A stretch of 64,000 nucleotides of DNA from Desulfatitalea alkaliphila (GCF_022968795.1 NZ_JALJRB010000009.1:62001-126000); one strand, 5' to 3'. Counted from the stretch's first letter, positions 54,513 to 62,682 are shown. Program-made: numbers and translations. Notes: generated by a model from the letters alone, not told the origin.

Positions 54513-55565
54513 TTAAAAGCGATAGGCCAAGCCGATCATCACCTCGTAAGCTTGGCGGGAAACTTCGTTGAGGCGCGTGGTATGGGTTGTGCCGTCTTTG
54601 AGGAAAAGGGTGTCGGTGCCGGCATCGGTGGACCAACGTGTGAATCGCATCTGCAGCGATCCACGCAGATACCGGGTGAGATGCAGCAGCCATTCGGCCT
54701 GAACGGTGAACCCATGGCCGTCGGCCGACTGTTCGAAGCTGCGCGGTTGCCTGAATTCGTCTCGCAGGTTCCATGTGGCCTCGGCGGAAAAGTCGGTACG
54801 AAAGTGGTACATCAGCATTAGCGTCCATTCCATGGGCGGCGGCCGATCACCTGTCGCCATCAGGGTGTAGTGCAGGTCGCAGCCCACCCAGGGCCCCCAC
54901 CACAGGGCTTTGTAAGTGCTGTTCAATCCATCGAAGTTGCTGCCGCCACCTGCAATGAGTTGCCTGCCGTTGGTGATGCGAAAATTTTGTTTGTGAACGG
55001 AGAAGCCGAGCAAAGGGGCGACGAGCAGTCGTTCTTGCACGAAGTGGAAAGGATACCCGAGACCGGCCACCACATCCCAGAGCTGATCGTCATTGGTGGC
55101 GCTGATGGAGCGTGAGTACACATTGGTCCGAATCGGGCCCCGGTAGTCCGAATCCGTTACCATGCCGCTCTGGATGGCGGCATAGGCGAAATGGCCGCGA
55201 CAATAGAGGTGGCGTCCGGCCCGGAGTCGGCCGCTGAGCTGGAGTTGATAACTGAAAACCTCGGTCCACTCCAGTTCGGAACGCACATTGACCGGTTCGC
55301 CGCCGTATGCACCGCTGATCGACCAGTCCAGGGAGTCGAAACGCAGACCGGCGGCCAAGCCGATGCTGCCCTGCAAATGGCCCAGAACGTTCTGCACATT
55401 GGTACGGGTTGCACCTGAGAGAACTTCCACCGATGTTTGGGCGGTACCGTCATCCCCTGCCTCAGCAAAAACGTCCGCTGCCGTTCCGTTGATGACCATG
55501 CCTGCCCAAACCGCCACTGCCAGCCAACCGCAAACGATCAACCGTCTCAACCAGATGGAACCCAT
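54513..55565 (-). CDS. Outer-membrane beta-barrel protein, omptin/Pom-like
   Basis: 350 residues with a signal peptide (WLRRLIVCGWLAVAVWAGMVI) and many alternating amphipathic strands (WSISGAYGGEPVNVRSELEW, VFSYQLQLSGRL), ending in YRF, the usual final Phe of outer-membrane barrels. The SELEWTE, DSDYRGPIRTNVYSRS and GLNSTYKALWWGPWVG segments recall the Protochlamydia outer membrane protein / omptin-like families. No protease residues were confirmed. It probably acts as a porin or structural barrel. Confidence 0.7.
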   Translation of the reverse strand: MGSIWLRRLIVCGWLAVAVWAGMVINGTAADVFAEAGDDGTAQTSVEVLSGATRTNVQNVLGHLQGSIGLAAGLRFDSLDWSISGAYGGEPVNVRSELEWTEVFSYQLQLSGRLRAGRHLYCRGHFAYAAIQSGMVTDSDYRGPIRTNVYSRSISATNDDQLWDVVAGLGYPFHFVQERLLVAPLLGFSVHKQNFRITNGRQLIAGGGSNFDGLNSTYKALWWGPWVGCDLHYTLMATGDRPPPMEWTLMLMYHFRTDFSAEATWNLRDEFRQPRSFEQSADGHGFTVQAEWLLHLTRYLRGSLQMRFTRWSTDAGTDTLFLKDGTTHTTRLNEVSRQAYEVMIGLAYRF

Positions 55566-55977
55566 TTGTCGTCTTCAGCCCTTGTTTCGCTATCGGTGCA
55601 AGATTGGTGTTTTTCGGTAAGCGCCCTTTGGTGGTGCGTCATCTTTCTCTGTACCCGCCTGCCATCATCCTCTCAGGATCCCCGCTCTTGTGACACATTC
55701 TAAACAAACAATCCAATTAATTTGAGTGGACTCGGTCGACATCGCCGCAGGCGCGGCAAGGCGGGCTTGCATAATTTGCTTTGCCGCTTACTGTTTCGGG
55801 ATAATCTGTTGGTGCAACGGCCCAAGGGGAACGACAGGTTTCAACCGCATCTTGAGGGGTTGGCCTTAAATGCGTATAATCAAATACCATCGGCGGCGTT
55901 TTCACGCGCCGCGCCTTGCCCGGATAAGTGAAACGCCGTGGGTCATTGGGTGCAACCGAGACGAAGGGGCCCCCGCA
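55566..55977. other. Divergent intergenic region before the Slp genes
   Basis: 412 bases between the barrel gene and the first Slp gene. It has a strong rightward promoter (listed separately). Open frames here are short and without ribosome sites. Confidence 0.5.
55852..55880 (+). promoter_or_regulatory. Sigma70 promoter for the tandem slp genes
   Basis: TTGAGG (55852-55857), 17 bases, then a perfect TATAAT (55875-55880). The start would be near 55887, about 90 bases before the first ATG. Confidence 0.55.
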
Positions 55978-56508
55978 ATGAAGGCCTTGTTGAAAGTCAT
56001 ATGTCTGGTTTCATGGTTGATCTTGTCGGCCTGTTCCATCATGCCGGCAGATGTGGAGCAAACCGCACTGCCCCCCATGGATTTTCAGGAGCTGGTCCAA
56101 AACGCCCGCGCCCATCGGGGGCAGATGGTGATTGTAGGCGGCTATGTGGTCCAGGTGGAGAACCATACCGATCACACCCGTATCACCGCCTTGGAAGTCC
56201 CCCTGGGTTTTCGACGGGAGCCCGTTGAGCGGGACCGCTCCCGGGGGCGTCTGATTTTGATTTACGATGGGTTCATCGACCCCGAGGTGTACACCGAGGG
56301 CCGCAAATTCACCGCCGCTGGATACTTGCTGGGCAGCTCCGCGGTCGATCCGGAACCCGAGCCTTTTCCCTATCTGCGGATTGCCGTGGAGACGCTGCAT
56401 CTGTGGTCGGAACAGCAGCCGGTGCGGTACGAACCCTATTATCGTGATCCGTGGATGTATCCCTATGGGCATCCGTGGTGGTGGCGCCATCCCTATTGGT
56501 GGTGGTAG
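55978..56508 (+). CDS. Slp family outer-membrane lipoprotein with Trp/His-rich tail
   Basis: 176 residues. A lipobox (LILSAC) gives Cys at about residue 19. The body (FQELVQNARAHRGQMVIVGGYV, EPVERDRSRGRLILIYDGF, GRKFTAAGYLLG) is the Slp family, known from starvation- and stationary-phase outer-membrane lipoproteins. The last 20 or so residues are packed with Trp, Tyr, His and Pro (DPWMYPYGHPWWWRHPYWWW), which is unusual. AAGGGG precedes the ATG. A second Slp gene follows. Confidence 0.85.
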   Translation: MKALLKVICLVSWLILSACSIMPADVEQTALPPMDFQELVQNARAHRGQMVIVGGYVVQVENHTDHTRITALEVPLGFRREPVERDRSRGRLILIYDGFIDPEVYTEGRKFTAAGYLLGSSAVDPEPEPFPYLRIAVETLHLWSEQQPVRYEPYYRDPWMYPYGHPWWWRHPYWWW

Positions 56509-56575
56509 GGCCGGCATGCGGTTGCTTGCATTACGGGTGTGTTCATGAAAGCCAACTGAGTGGAAAGGAAGATCC

Positions 56576-57085
56576 ATGACGATGCGCAAAACGGTTCGGC
56601 AGTGTGGCCTGTGGGTGTCCTTGTTGCTGGTTCTGTCGGCTTGCGCGGCGGGAATGTCCAGTGAAGCCCGCTCCCGAATCACCCTGGAGACGCCCTTTGC
56701 CGAGTTGCAAGGGCAGCCGCAGCAGTACATGGGTGAAACGGTGATGCTGGGCGGCACCATCATCGCGTCCCAAGTGATGGACGGCACCACCGAAGTGACT
56801 GTGCTGCAGTCGGCGCTCGATCACAACGACCGGCCCTTGCAGGACGATCAATCCGCGGGGCGCTTTCTGGTGCGCACCGACCAGTTCCTCGATCCGGCCC
56901 TCTACCCCGAGGGAACGGCCATCACCGTGGTGGGCCGTTTGGTGGAGACCCAACAGCGCCTGATCGGCAGCATGCCCTATCAATATCCGGTGATCGTACC
57001 GCTGGAGATCAAAAAATGGCCCAAAGAGCAGCCGGACCGTGGACCCCGTTTCCACTTCGGGATCGGCGTGGGCACTCGTTTTTAG
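56576..57085 (+). CDS. Second Slp family lipoprotein
   Basis: 169 residues. The lipobox LVLSAC is followed by a body (FAELQGQPQQYMGETVMLGGTI, DQSAGRFLVRTDQFLDPALYPEG, ITVVGRLVET) that matches the first Slp protein at about the same positions, so it arose by duplication. It lacks the Trp-rich tail and ends in FHFGIGVGTRF. AAAGGA lies upstream. The stop is followed directly by a copy of the CGCGAGCCCT repeat. Confidence 0.85.
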   Translation: MTMRKTVRQCGLWVSLLLVLSACAAGMSSEARSRITLETPFAELQGQPQQYMGETVMLGGTIIASQVMDGTTEVTVLQSALDHNDRPLQDDQSAGRFLVRTDQFLDPALYPEGTAITVVGRLVETQQRLIGSMPYQYPVIVPLEIKKWPKEQPDRGPRFHFGIGVGTRF

Positions 57086-57098
57086 CGCGAGCCCTTAG
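57086..57098 (+). repeat. Copy 4 of the CGCGAGCCCT motif
   Basis: CGCGAGCCCTTAG, one base different from the copies at 21653 and 54001 over 13 bases, directly after the stop of the second Slp gene. Confidence 0.5.
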
Positions 57099-57169
57099 CC
57101 GATCTTTCCGGATTGCTTGTCAACCGCCGGTGGCTGTAGTATGAGAATTGCATATGGAGGAGATGGCCA

Positions 57170-57466
57170 ATGGAAATCAACGGTAAACTGCCACCTGTCT
57201 ATACTCGGCAAACCGTCAACGCCGGCCTAAAACCGGCATCGACGGGAACCGCGCCGGTGGGCGGCGCGGCGCCGGAAGAGCGGGTCGCCCTCTCCGAGCG
57301 GGCGCGCGAGATGAATGCCGCCCACCAAGCCGTCAGCCGAATGCCCGAGGTGGATCTTGAGAAGGTTGCCCGCATCAAAGCACAGGTACAAGCGGGCACC
57401 TATCGGCCGGATGCTGAAGAGACGGCCGCCCGCATGCTGGCTGAATCGCTGCTGGCCACATCCTGA
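57170..57466 (+). CDS. flgM: Anti-sigma28 factor FlgM
   Basis: 98 residues. The C-terminal part (EVDLEKVARIKAQVQAGTYRPDAEETAARMLAE read across residues 60-93) is the FlgM pattern; the N-terminus is disordered and Pro/Ala-rich. FlgM holds FliA inactive until the flagellar hook is complete and is then exported. GGAGGAGA precedes the ATG. No other flagellar gene is in the window. Confidence 0.9.
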   Translation: MEINGKLPPVYTRQTVNAGLKPASTGTAPVGGAAPEERVALSERAREMNAAHQAVSRMPEVDLEKVARIKAQVQAGTYRPDAEETAARMLAESLLATS

Positions 57467-57598
57467 ACGGATCGATGCGGTAACCACCCCGGGACAAGGG
57501 GCCGAACCTATGAGGGCCTGTGGTGACCCGCACCCACCGCTCACCGTTACGCCTTTCGTTCCATACCACCGATCCCCGTTGCGCTTTGAGGATCCGAC

Positions 57599-59122
57599 AT
57601 GCAAGAGATGGTCAAAACCCTCCAGCGGCAGGTGGCCGACCTCCATCTGCGTTTGGCCGAAATGGCGGCGCTGCAACAGCGGTGCGACGCGGCCGAGGCG
57701 GCCCTGGCGGAGCTGACGCACAGCACCCGCGTGCTGGGTGACAGTGCGCCCTTCGGGATATTCACCATCGATCCAACGGGCCGCATCACCGGCATCAACC
57801 GCCGGATGCGGAATCTCTTGTCTTGGCCGGGCGGCAAGGACCCCACGGGTGTCAACCTCCGGGAAATAGAGCCGATCACTGCGGCCGGCGTGGACAAGGA
57901 TTTCCAGCGCTGCCTGGAGCGCAGGCATGCGGTTCTGCGGGATTGTGAGTGCCTGGACCACAACGGCAGTTGCCTCAAGCTCCGCTTTCATTTGAGCCCC
58001 ATCTCCGATGATGGCGATGCGGTGCACGGCGTGATCGCCTTTGTGGAGAACCAGACCCATCTGCGGCAAGCCCAGGAGGCCGCCCAGGAGAGTGAGCAGC
58101 GTTACCGTTTGTTGTTCAAATCGTCGCCCATCGCCATGCTGGAAAGGGATGCCTCGGCGCTCAAACAAACACTGGAACAACTGCGCCTGTCGGGCATTGA
58201 CGACCTGCAGGGCTATCTTCGGGACCGACCGGAAGCCGTGGTCCGCTTGATGGATCTGGTGACCACCACCGATTGTAATGATGCCTTCATTGCCCTGGTG
58301 GGCGTTCAGGACAAGACGGCGTTGATGGCCGCCCTGTCCCGGATGACCCAGGAGGGGGCCATGCAGGAGCTGGTGCGGGAAACGGTGGCGGCCGTTGCCG
58401 AGGGCCGCGTGCCGCCCGAAAGGGAGATCGCCCTCAAAACAGTACAGGGAGAAACCCGGCATGTGATCGCCCGGGCCATGGTGTTGGCCGGCCATGAAGA
58501 CACCATGGCGCGGGTCGTGGTTTCCCTGGTGGACATCACTTCCCGCATGGCGGCCGAGGCGGCTTTGCGCGCCAGCGAGGAGCGACTGCGCAAACAGGCC
58601 TTGCGGGACAACCTCACCGGGCTTTTCAATCAGCGTCACCTGCACGCTTCCCTGCCCTTGCTGCTGCAATCGGCACGGGCACGCCAGGCGCCCCTTTCAC
58701 TGCTGTTCATGGATTTGGACAACTTCAAATCGGTTGTCGACGCCCACGGCCATCTCAATGGCAGCCGGGCCATTCAGGAAGTGGCGGCCACCATCCAAAG
58801 CACCATCGCACCACCGGCCTACGCCGTGGCCTATGCGGGGGATGAATTCGTGGTGGTGCTGCCCGATTGTGAGCAAGGGACCGCCCTGGCCAAGGCCGGG
58901 GAGATCCAAGCCTTGATTCAAGAGACCTTCTACCTGACGCGCCAGGGCCTGGCCGTACATCTGCAAGCCAGTTGCGGCGTGGCCACCTTTCCGCATCACG
59001 CCGACACCCCGGAGTGCTTGTTGACCGCCGCCGACACGGCGCTGTTCAAGGTCAAAGGCACCGGCAAAGGCGCCGTGGCCCCCTACGCCGCCGACGCCCC
59101 GCCGGTCTGCGCCGGCCCCTGA
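57599..59122 (+). CDS. PAS-GGDEF diguanylate cyclase
   Basis: 507 residues: an N-terminal coiled coil (1-40), a PAS domain (about 45-150), a second PAS-like region (about 160-335) and GGDEF (about 345-500) starting with LRDNLTGLFNQRH. The signature reads YAGDEF (AGDEF at 413-417), a variant known from active cyclases, and MDLDNFKSV is intact. It would make c-di-GMP in the cytoplasm. No inhibitory RxxD site upstream of AGDEF was noted. Confidence 0.9.
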   Translation: MQEMVKTLQRQVADLHLRLAEMAALQQRCDAAEAALAELTHSTRVLGDSAPFGIFTIDPTGRITGINRRMRNLLSWPGGKDPTGVNLREIEPITAAGVDKDFQRCLERRHAVLRDCECLDHNGSCLKLRFHLSPISDDGDAVHGVIAFVENQTHLRQAQEAAQESEQRYRLLFKSSPIAMLERDASALKQTLEQLRLSGIDDLQGYLRDRPEAVVRLMDLVTTTDCNDAFIALVGVQDKTALMAALSRMTQEGAMQELVRETVAAVAEGRVPPEREIALKTVQGETRHVIARAMVLAGHEDTMARVVVSLVDITSRMAAEAALRASEERLRKQALRDNLTGLFNQRHLHASLPLLLQSARARQAPLSLLFMDLDNFKSVVDAHGHLNGSRAIQEVAATIQSTIAPPAYAVAYAGDEFVVVLPDCEQGTALAKAGEIQALIQETFYLTRQGLAVHLQASCGVATFPHHADTPECLLTAADTALFKVKGTGKGAVAPYAADAPPVCAGP

Positions 59123-59150
59123 CGGCATCGGGAACGCAGATGATGAAATA

Positions 59151-60788
59151 TCAGCTTTCCAGAATCTTGCGCGCCAATGCGTCGTTGGCATCGCCGCAGT
59201 GGGCGATACCGGTTTCCCGCGCCGTCTCCCGGTTGGCGGCGAACAGATCGTTGCGATGCAGCTGGTCGATGGTGAATTTGCGTGCACCGGCCATCAACTG
59301 CTGCAAGCCGCAGGAGAGTTTGTCGGCCAGCGTCCAGAAAGCCATGGCGCCATAGGGGATGTGTTTCATCTCGTCTTTGCCCACCTTCTTTTCGACGTCG
59401 TAGTAGCAGGCAAAAATTTCTTCGGCGGAACCGCCGATATCCCCCACGGTCCTGGGCAGTCGATCCCAGTTGCCGCTGACCGCCGCTTTGCGCTCGGGAT
59501 TGAGCGCCCCTTCGATATTGGCCCCAAGGAATCCGGGGATCATCACCGCACGGCCCATGCATACCAATTTGGTGTAGGGCGCGCCCAGGGCCAGGGCTTT
59601 GAAGATGCTGTCCTCCAGCGCAAAACCGCCGGCAAAAGACAGGTCGACCACCTGCTCGCCCTTGGCCGCCAAATAAGCGGCGTATTGGTGGGCTTTGGCG
59701 TGCAGCAGGATCGACGGCACACCCCAGCTCTGCATCATGTTCCAGGGGCTCATGCCGGTGCCGCCGCCCGAGCCGTCGATGGTCAGCAGGTCCAGCTTGG
59801 CGTCGGTGGCGAACTTGATGGCCATGGCCAGTTCCTCCATGCCGTAGGAACCGGTTTTCAGGGAGATGCGTTTGAAACCCAGGCTGCGCAGGTAGGCCAC
59901 GCTCTTCATGAAGTCCTCGCGCACCAAGTCGACGCGGCTGAGCTGGGTGCCCCCCAGGCGGCTGTGGCGGGCGAAGGAGCGGATGGCCCCCTTTTCAAAG
60001 GCTTGCTGTACCTCGGGCAACTCGGGATTGGGATCCACCACATAGCCGCGCTTTTTCAGGAATAGGGCGTAATCGATGCTGGTCACCTGGATCTCGCCGC
60101 CGATGTCCTTGGCGCCCTGGCCCCATTTGAGTTCGATGATGCACTTGTCGCCGTACTTCTCGGCCACATAAGCGGCCACGCCGTTGCGGGTGTCCTCCAC
60201 GTTCATCTGCACGATGATGGCCCCGTAGCCGTCGAAATAGCGCAGGTAGGTATCGATGCGCCGATCCAGCTCGGGCGCCTTGGCGATCTTGCCGTTGCGG
60301 ATTTCCGAGTCGCGGTCCACGCCCACCACGTTTTCACCGATGACGATGGGAATGCCCACCAGGGCGCCGCCGATGGCAAAAGCATCCCAATACTTGGCGG
60401 CCACGAAGGTCGACCCCAGGGCGCCGGTCATCAAGGGGATACGGGCCTTGGTTTTTACCTCCCGGCCGAACTCGGTGGTCAGGTCCACATTGGGAAAGAT
60501 GCAGTCGTCCGGGTCGTTGGAGAGGCGGCCGTCGATGCCGTGGGCGCCGTAGGCGTACCCTTGAATGCGCAGGGCGTTGTAGGAGACCCCGACATGGGTG
60601 GTGTTGTTGGCACCGGCGGTGACGATGCCGAAGTCGCGGGGATAGAGCAATTTCCGGCCCACCAGGCTCGAGAGCCAGGTTTCACACTTGCCTTCGCAAT
60701 CGGCCCGGCACAGGGTGCACAGCCCCGATTCGGCCGCGTTGCCGCGATTGACGGTGCCCAAGACATCGTTTCTTTTGTCAAAACGCAT
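59151..60788 (-). CDS. FMN-binding glutamate synthase family protein
   Basis: 545 residues. The N-terminus carries four closely spaced Cys (LCTLCRADCEGKCETW, residues about 22-36) of a metal or Fe-S site. The rest is the TIM barrel of the glutamate synthase central/FMN domain (LMTGALGSTFVAAKYW, ELKWGQGAKDIGGEI, LDLLTIDGSGGGTGMSPW, DLSFAGGFALEDSIFKALALGA). It would form glutamate from 2-oxoglutarate with other subunits, but an exact role is not shown. The ATG at 60788 has AAAGGAG upstream, and a GTG three codons earlier is less likely. It lies behind an attenuated leader. Confidence 0.9.
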   Translation of the reverse strand: MRFDKRNDVLGTVNRGNAAESGLCTLCRADCEGKCETWLSSLVGRKLLYPRDFGIVTAGANNTTHVGVSYNALRIQGYAYGAHGIDGRLSNDPDDCIFPNVDLTTEFGREVKTKARIPLMTGALGSTFVAAKYWDAFAIGGALVGIPIVIGENVVGVDRDSEIRNGKIAKAPELDRRIDTYLRYFDGYGAIIVQMNVEDTRNGVAAYVAEKYGDKCIIELKWGQGAKDIGGEIQVTSIDYALFLKKRGYVVDPNPELPEVQQAFEKGAIRSFARHSRLGGTQLSRVDLVREDFMKSVAYLRSLGFKRISLKTGSYGMEELAMAIKFATDAKLDLLTIDGSGGGTGMSPWNMMQSWGVPSILLHAKAHQYAAYLAAKGEQVVDLSFAGGFALEDSIFKALALGAPYTKLVCMGRAVMIPGFLGANIEGALNPERKAAVSGNWDRLPRTVGDIGGSAEEIFACYYDVEKKVGKDEMKHIPYGAMAFWTLADKLSCGLQQLMAGARKFTIDQLHRNDLFAANRETARETGIAHCGDANDALARKILES

Positions 60789-60884
60789 GGTTCTCACTCC
60801 TTTGAACGATGGTAACCCGGCAATATCCGGGTGGGTCCGCAGCCCCGATCATCGGAAGGAGAGGAGACAGGCGATTCGCGCCTC

Positions 60885-60902
60885 GGACGCAAAAAGGCGT
60901 CC
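60885..60902 (-). promoter_or_regulatory. Alternative hairpin competing with the terminator
   Basis: On the minus strand GGACGC, CTTTTT, GCGTCC folds as a 6-bp stem with a six-base loop. Its 5' arm is the same sequence as the terminator's 3' arm, so the two structures exclude each other. Confidence 0.45.
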
Positions 60903-60934
60903 GCTCCAACTGGATGGGAGCCGCAGACGCCTTT
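60891..60934 (-). terminator. Intrinsic terminator (attenuator) in the glutamate synthase leader
   Basis: On the minus strand AAAGGCGTC (60926-60934) pairs with GACGCCTTT (60893-60901), a perfect 9-bp stem, with an inner GCTCC/GGAGC stem (60917-60921 with 60903-60907). The T-run is 60891-60895. It is about 100 bases before the coding start, so it would stop transcription before the gene. Confidence 0.75.
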
Positions 60935-60980
60935 GTCTGAGTCTGTTTTTGGATTTTTCGTTCCGCACAGCCCTGTGCGG
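60924..60980 (-). promoter_or_regulatory. Dual hexaloop ANTAR-binding RNA motif (P1 and P2)
   Basis: On the minus strand, P1 (60963-60980) is CCGCAC, loop AGGGCT, GTGCGG. P2 (60924-60939) is CAGAC, loop AAAGGC, GTCTG. Both loops have six bases with A in position 1 and G in position 4, the recognition features of ANTAR-binding RNA. P2 includes the whole 5' arm of the terminator, so stabilising P2 would prevent termination. The linker is 23 bases. Confidence 0.75.
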
Positions 60981-61038
60981 GAAGGATGCGCTTGAGCCGC
61001 TGTCGCCGTTGACATCGCGATGCGCACGAAACCTTAAC

Positions 61039-61067
61039 TAAATAAAAAACCGGTCTGTTTTTGTCAA
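61039..61067 (-). promoter_or_regulatory. Promoter of the glutamate synthase leader
   Basis: On the minus strand a perfect TTGACA (61062-61067), 17 bases, then TATTTA (61039-61044). The start is near 61032, giving a leader of about 244 bases before the ATG at 60788. It lies after the stop of the GAF-ANTAR gene, so the synthase can be expressed independently. Confidence 0.6.
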
Positions 61068-61110
61068 CAAAAAATTGTTTTGTGCCGGCCGTACCGGCCT
61101 GCTCGCCGGT

Positions 61111-61836
61111 TTACACGCCTCTGCTTTGCAGCTCGGAGGAGAGCAGGACCGCTTCGGCCACCTGCCGCATGGAGCGCCGTGTGTCCATGCTCTGCTTTTG
61201 CAGCCAACGGTAGGCTTCCACGCCCTGCAGCCCCGTGCGTTGCATCACGATCTCCTTGGCCCGCTCGACCAGCTTGCGGGTTTCCAGTTCCTCCTGGATG
61301 ACGCGCGTTTTGACCATCAATTCAGTGTTCAGGATGGCCACCGCCGCCTGGTTGGCAACGGCGGTGAGCAGGTTCACCTCGGTGTCCGAAAAAGCATAGG
61401 GCGCGCAGGTAAAGCAGTTGAGCACCCCGATCACCTTGTCGTCCTTGAGCAGCAAAGGAACGCCCACCATGGAGACCAGACCGAGATTGCGGGCCATCTC
61501 CTTTTCCTTGAAGCGGCGGTGGCGCAACACATTTTTGATGATCAGGGGCTTTTTAGTGGTGGCCACATGGCCGACCACCCCTTCGTTCAGCGCCAGGCTG
61601 CGGTCCTTCACATATTCGGGGGCGATGGACTGGGTCGCCTTGAGGCGGATGACCGGCGGGGACTGTCCTTCATCGATGAGCCATAGGGAGCAGATGGCCA
61701 CGCCGGTCACTTTGGCCGTCACCATCACGATCAGTTTGAGCAGCTCCTCCAGATACAAATCGGAGGTGATGGCGTGGCTGATGTCGGTCAGCGCCTTGAT
61801 GTAGTCGTCGTAGGTTCGGAATTCGGTCTTTTCCAT
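61111..61836 (-). CDS. GAF-ANTAR transcription antiterminator
   Basis: 241 residues: a GAF domain (about 20-170; SLWLIDEGQSPPVIRLKAT, GVVGHVATTKKPLIIKNV, MVGVPLLLKDDKVIGVLNCF) and a C-terminal ANTAR domain (about 182-233; ETRKLVERAKEIVMQRTG, AYRWLQKQSMDTRRSMRQVA). ANTAR domains bind pairs of hexaloop hairpins in nascent RNA and block terminators, as in AmiR, NasR and EutV. Here the sensory input is a GAF domain with no receiver, so the protein is one-component. GGAG lies before the ATG. The next structure downstream on the same strand is a matching target leader, so the pair forms one regulatory unit. Confidence 0.9.
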   Translation of the reverse strand: MEKTEFRTYDDYIKALTDISHAITSDLYLEELLKLIVMVTAKVTGVAICSLWLIDEGQSPPVIRLKATQSIAPEYVKDRSLALNEGVVGHVATTKKPLIIKNVLRHRRFKEKEMARNLGLVSMVGVPLLLKDDKVIGVLNCFTCAPYAFSDTEVNLLTAVANQAAVAILNTELMVKTRVIQEELETRKLVERAKEIVMQRTGLQGVEAYRWLQKQSMDTRRSMRQVAEAVLLSSELQSRGV

Positions 61837-62046
61837 TGCGCTCCGGGCGGTTTGATTTCTACGCAGGGTGTATTAGTTTGCGAATACGCCATATTACCCG
61901 GCTCGGGACCGAGTCGCAAGGGTTTTGACGAGCTGCAGCCAACGCCGAGAGGCCCTTGCGGCTTTACAGGACGGGCCGGATGGACGAAAATCGGGGTCGT
62001 CATTTTGATTCGTTGCAGGCCCCGAAACGGTGAGGGAGGGTTTTTT

Positions 62047-62580
62047 ATGACTGACAATGCTTTGATCGTGGTGGATATGCTCAATGATTTCATCCGTCCA
62101 GACGGGGCGCTCTATTGCGGTCCGGGTGCCGAGGCCATTGTGCCCTTCGTGCAGCAACGGTTGGCAGCGCACCGCCGGGCGGGCGATGCGGTGATTTTTC
62201 TGCGGGATGCCCACGCCCCGGACGACAAGGAGTTCGCGCGCTTTCCACCCCACTGCGTGGCCGGCACGCCGGGCAGTCGCATCATCGACGAGCTGAAACC
62301 GAGAGACGACGAACCGGTCCTGGACAAAACCCGCTACAGCGGCTTTTACGGCACCGACCTGGCAAAGATTCTGGCGGATTACGCCCCCGCAACGGTGGAG
62401 GTGGTGGGCGTGTGCACCTCTATTTGCGTCATGGATACGGTGGGCGGATTGGCCAACAGGGATTACGCGGTGACCGTGCCCAGGGCCGGCGTGGCCGATT
62501 TCGACGAAGCGTTCCACCGGTTCGCCCTGCAGCGCATGGAGCGGCTCTATGGTGCGCGTATTGTGGACACCGCGCGATGA
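62047..62580 (+). CDS. Nicotinamidase-like cysteine hydrolase (isochorismatase fold)
   Basis: 177 residues. The triad Asp10 (IVVDMLNDF), Lys94 (LDKTRYSGF) and Cys127 (GVCTSICVMDT) is present, and a metal site Asp54-x-His56 (LRDAHAP) with His69 in FPPHCVAGTPGS matches nicotinamidases of the PncA type, which convert nicotinamide to nicotinate. A related amidase role is not excluded. AGGGAGGG lies before the ATG at 62047. The frame is open further upstream with no support. With nadA and nadD it would connect NAD salvage and synthesis. Confidence 0.85.
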   Translation: MTDNALIVVDMLNDFIRPDGALYCGPGAEAIVPFVQQRLAAHRRAGDAVIFLRDAHAPDDKEFARFPPHCVAGTPGSRIIDELKPRDDEPVLDKTRYSGFYGTDLAKILADYAPATVEVVGVCTSICVMDTVGGLANRDYAVTVPRAGVADFDEAFHRFALQRMERLYGARIVDTAR

Positions 62581-62598
62581 TCGGTTGCATAACGAAAT

Positions 62599-62639
62599 CG
62601 GCCCGCCAGCGGGAGACCCTACCTCCCTGCCGCGGGCCG
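62599..62639. terminator. Hairpin between convergent genes
   Basis: A perfect 8-bp stem (62599-62606 with 62632-62639) encloses a GGGAG/CTCCC inner stem. It lies between the convergent nicotinamidase-like and hsp20 genes. No clear T-run is present on either side. Confidence 0.4.
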
Positions 62640-62682
62640 GCAGTGGTTTGCGCGCCAGGGTGCGCGGCACCCCGGCGCCGGT

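Noticed and set aside
57086-57120. Sigma28 or sigma54 promoter before flgM
   Set aside because: GCCGAT matches part of a sigma28 -10 box but there is no TAAA -35 at the right distance, and TTGCTT has no GG at the -24 position.
60963-60980. GCACAGGG stretch in the glutamate synthase leader as a c-di-GMP-I (GEMM) riboswitch
   Set aside because: The rest of the GEMM consensus (GACGCAAAGCC and the tetraloop receptor) is missing. The bases form the P1 hairpin of the proposed ANTAR target.
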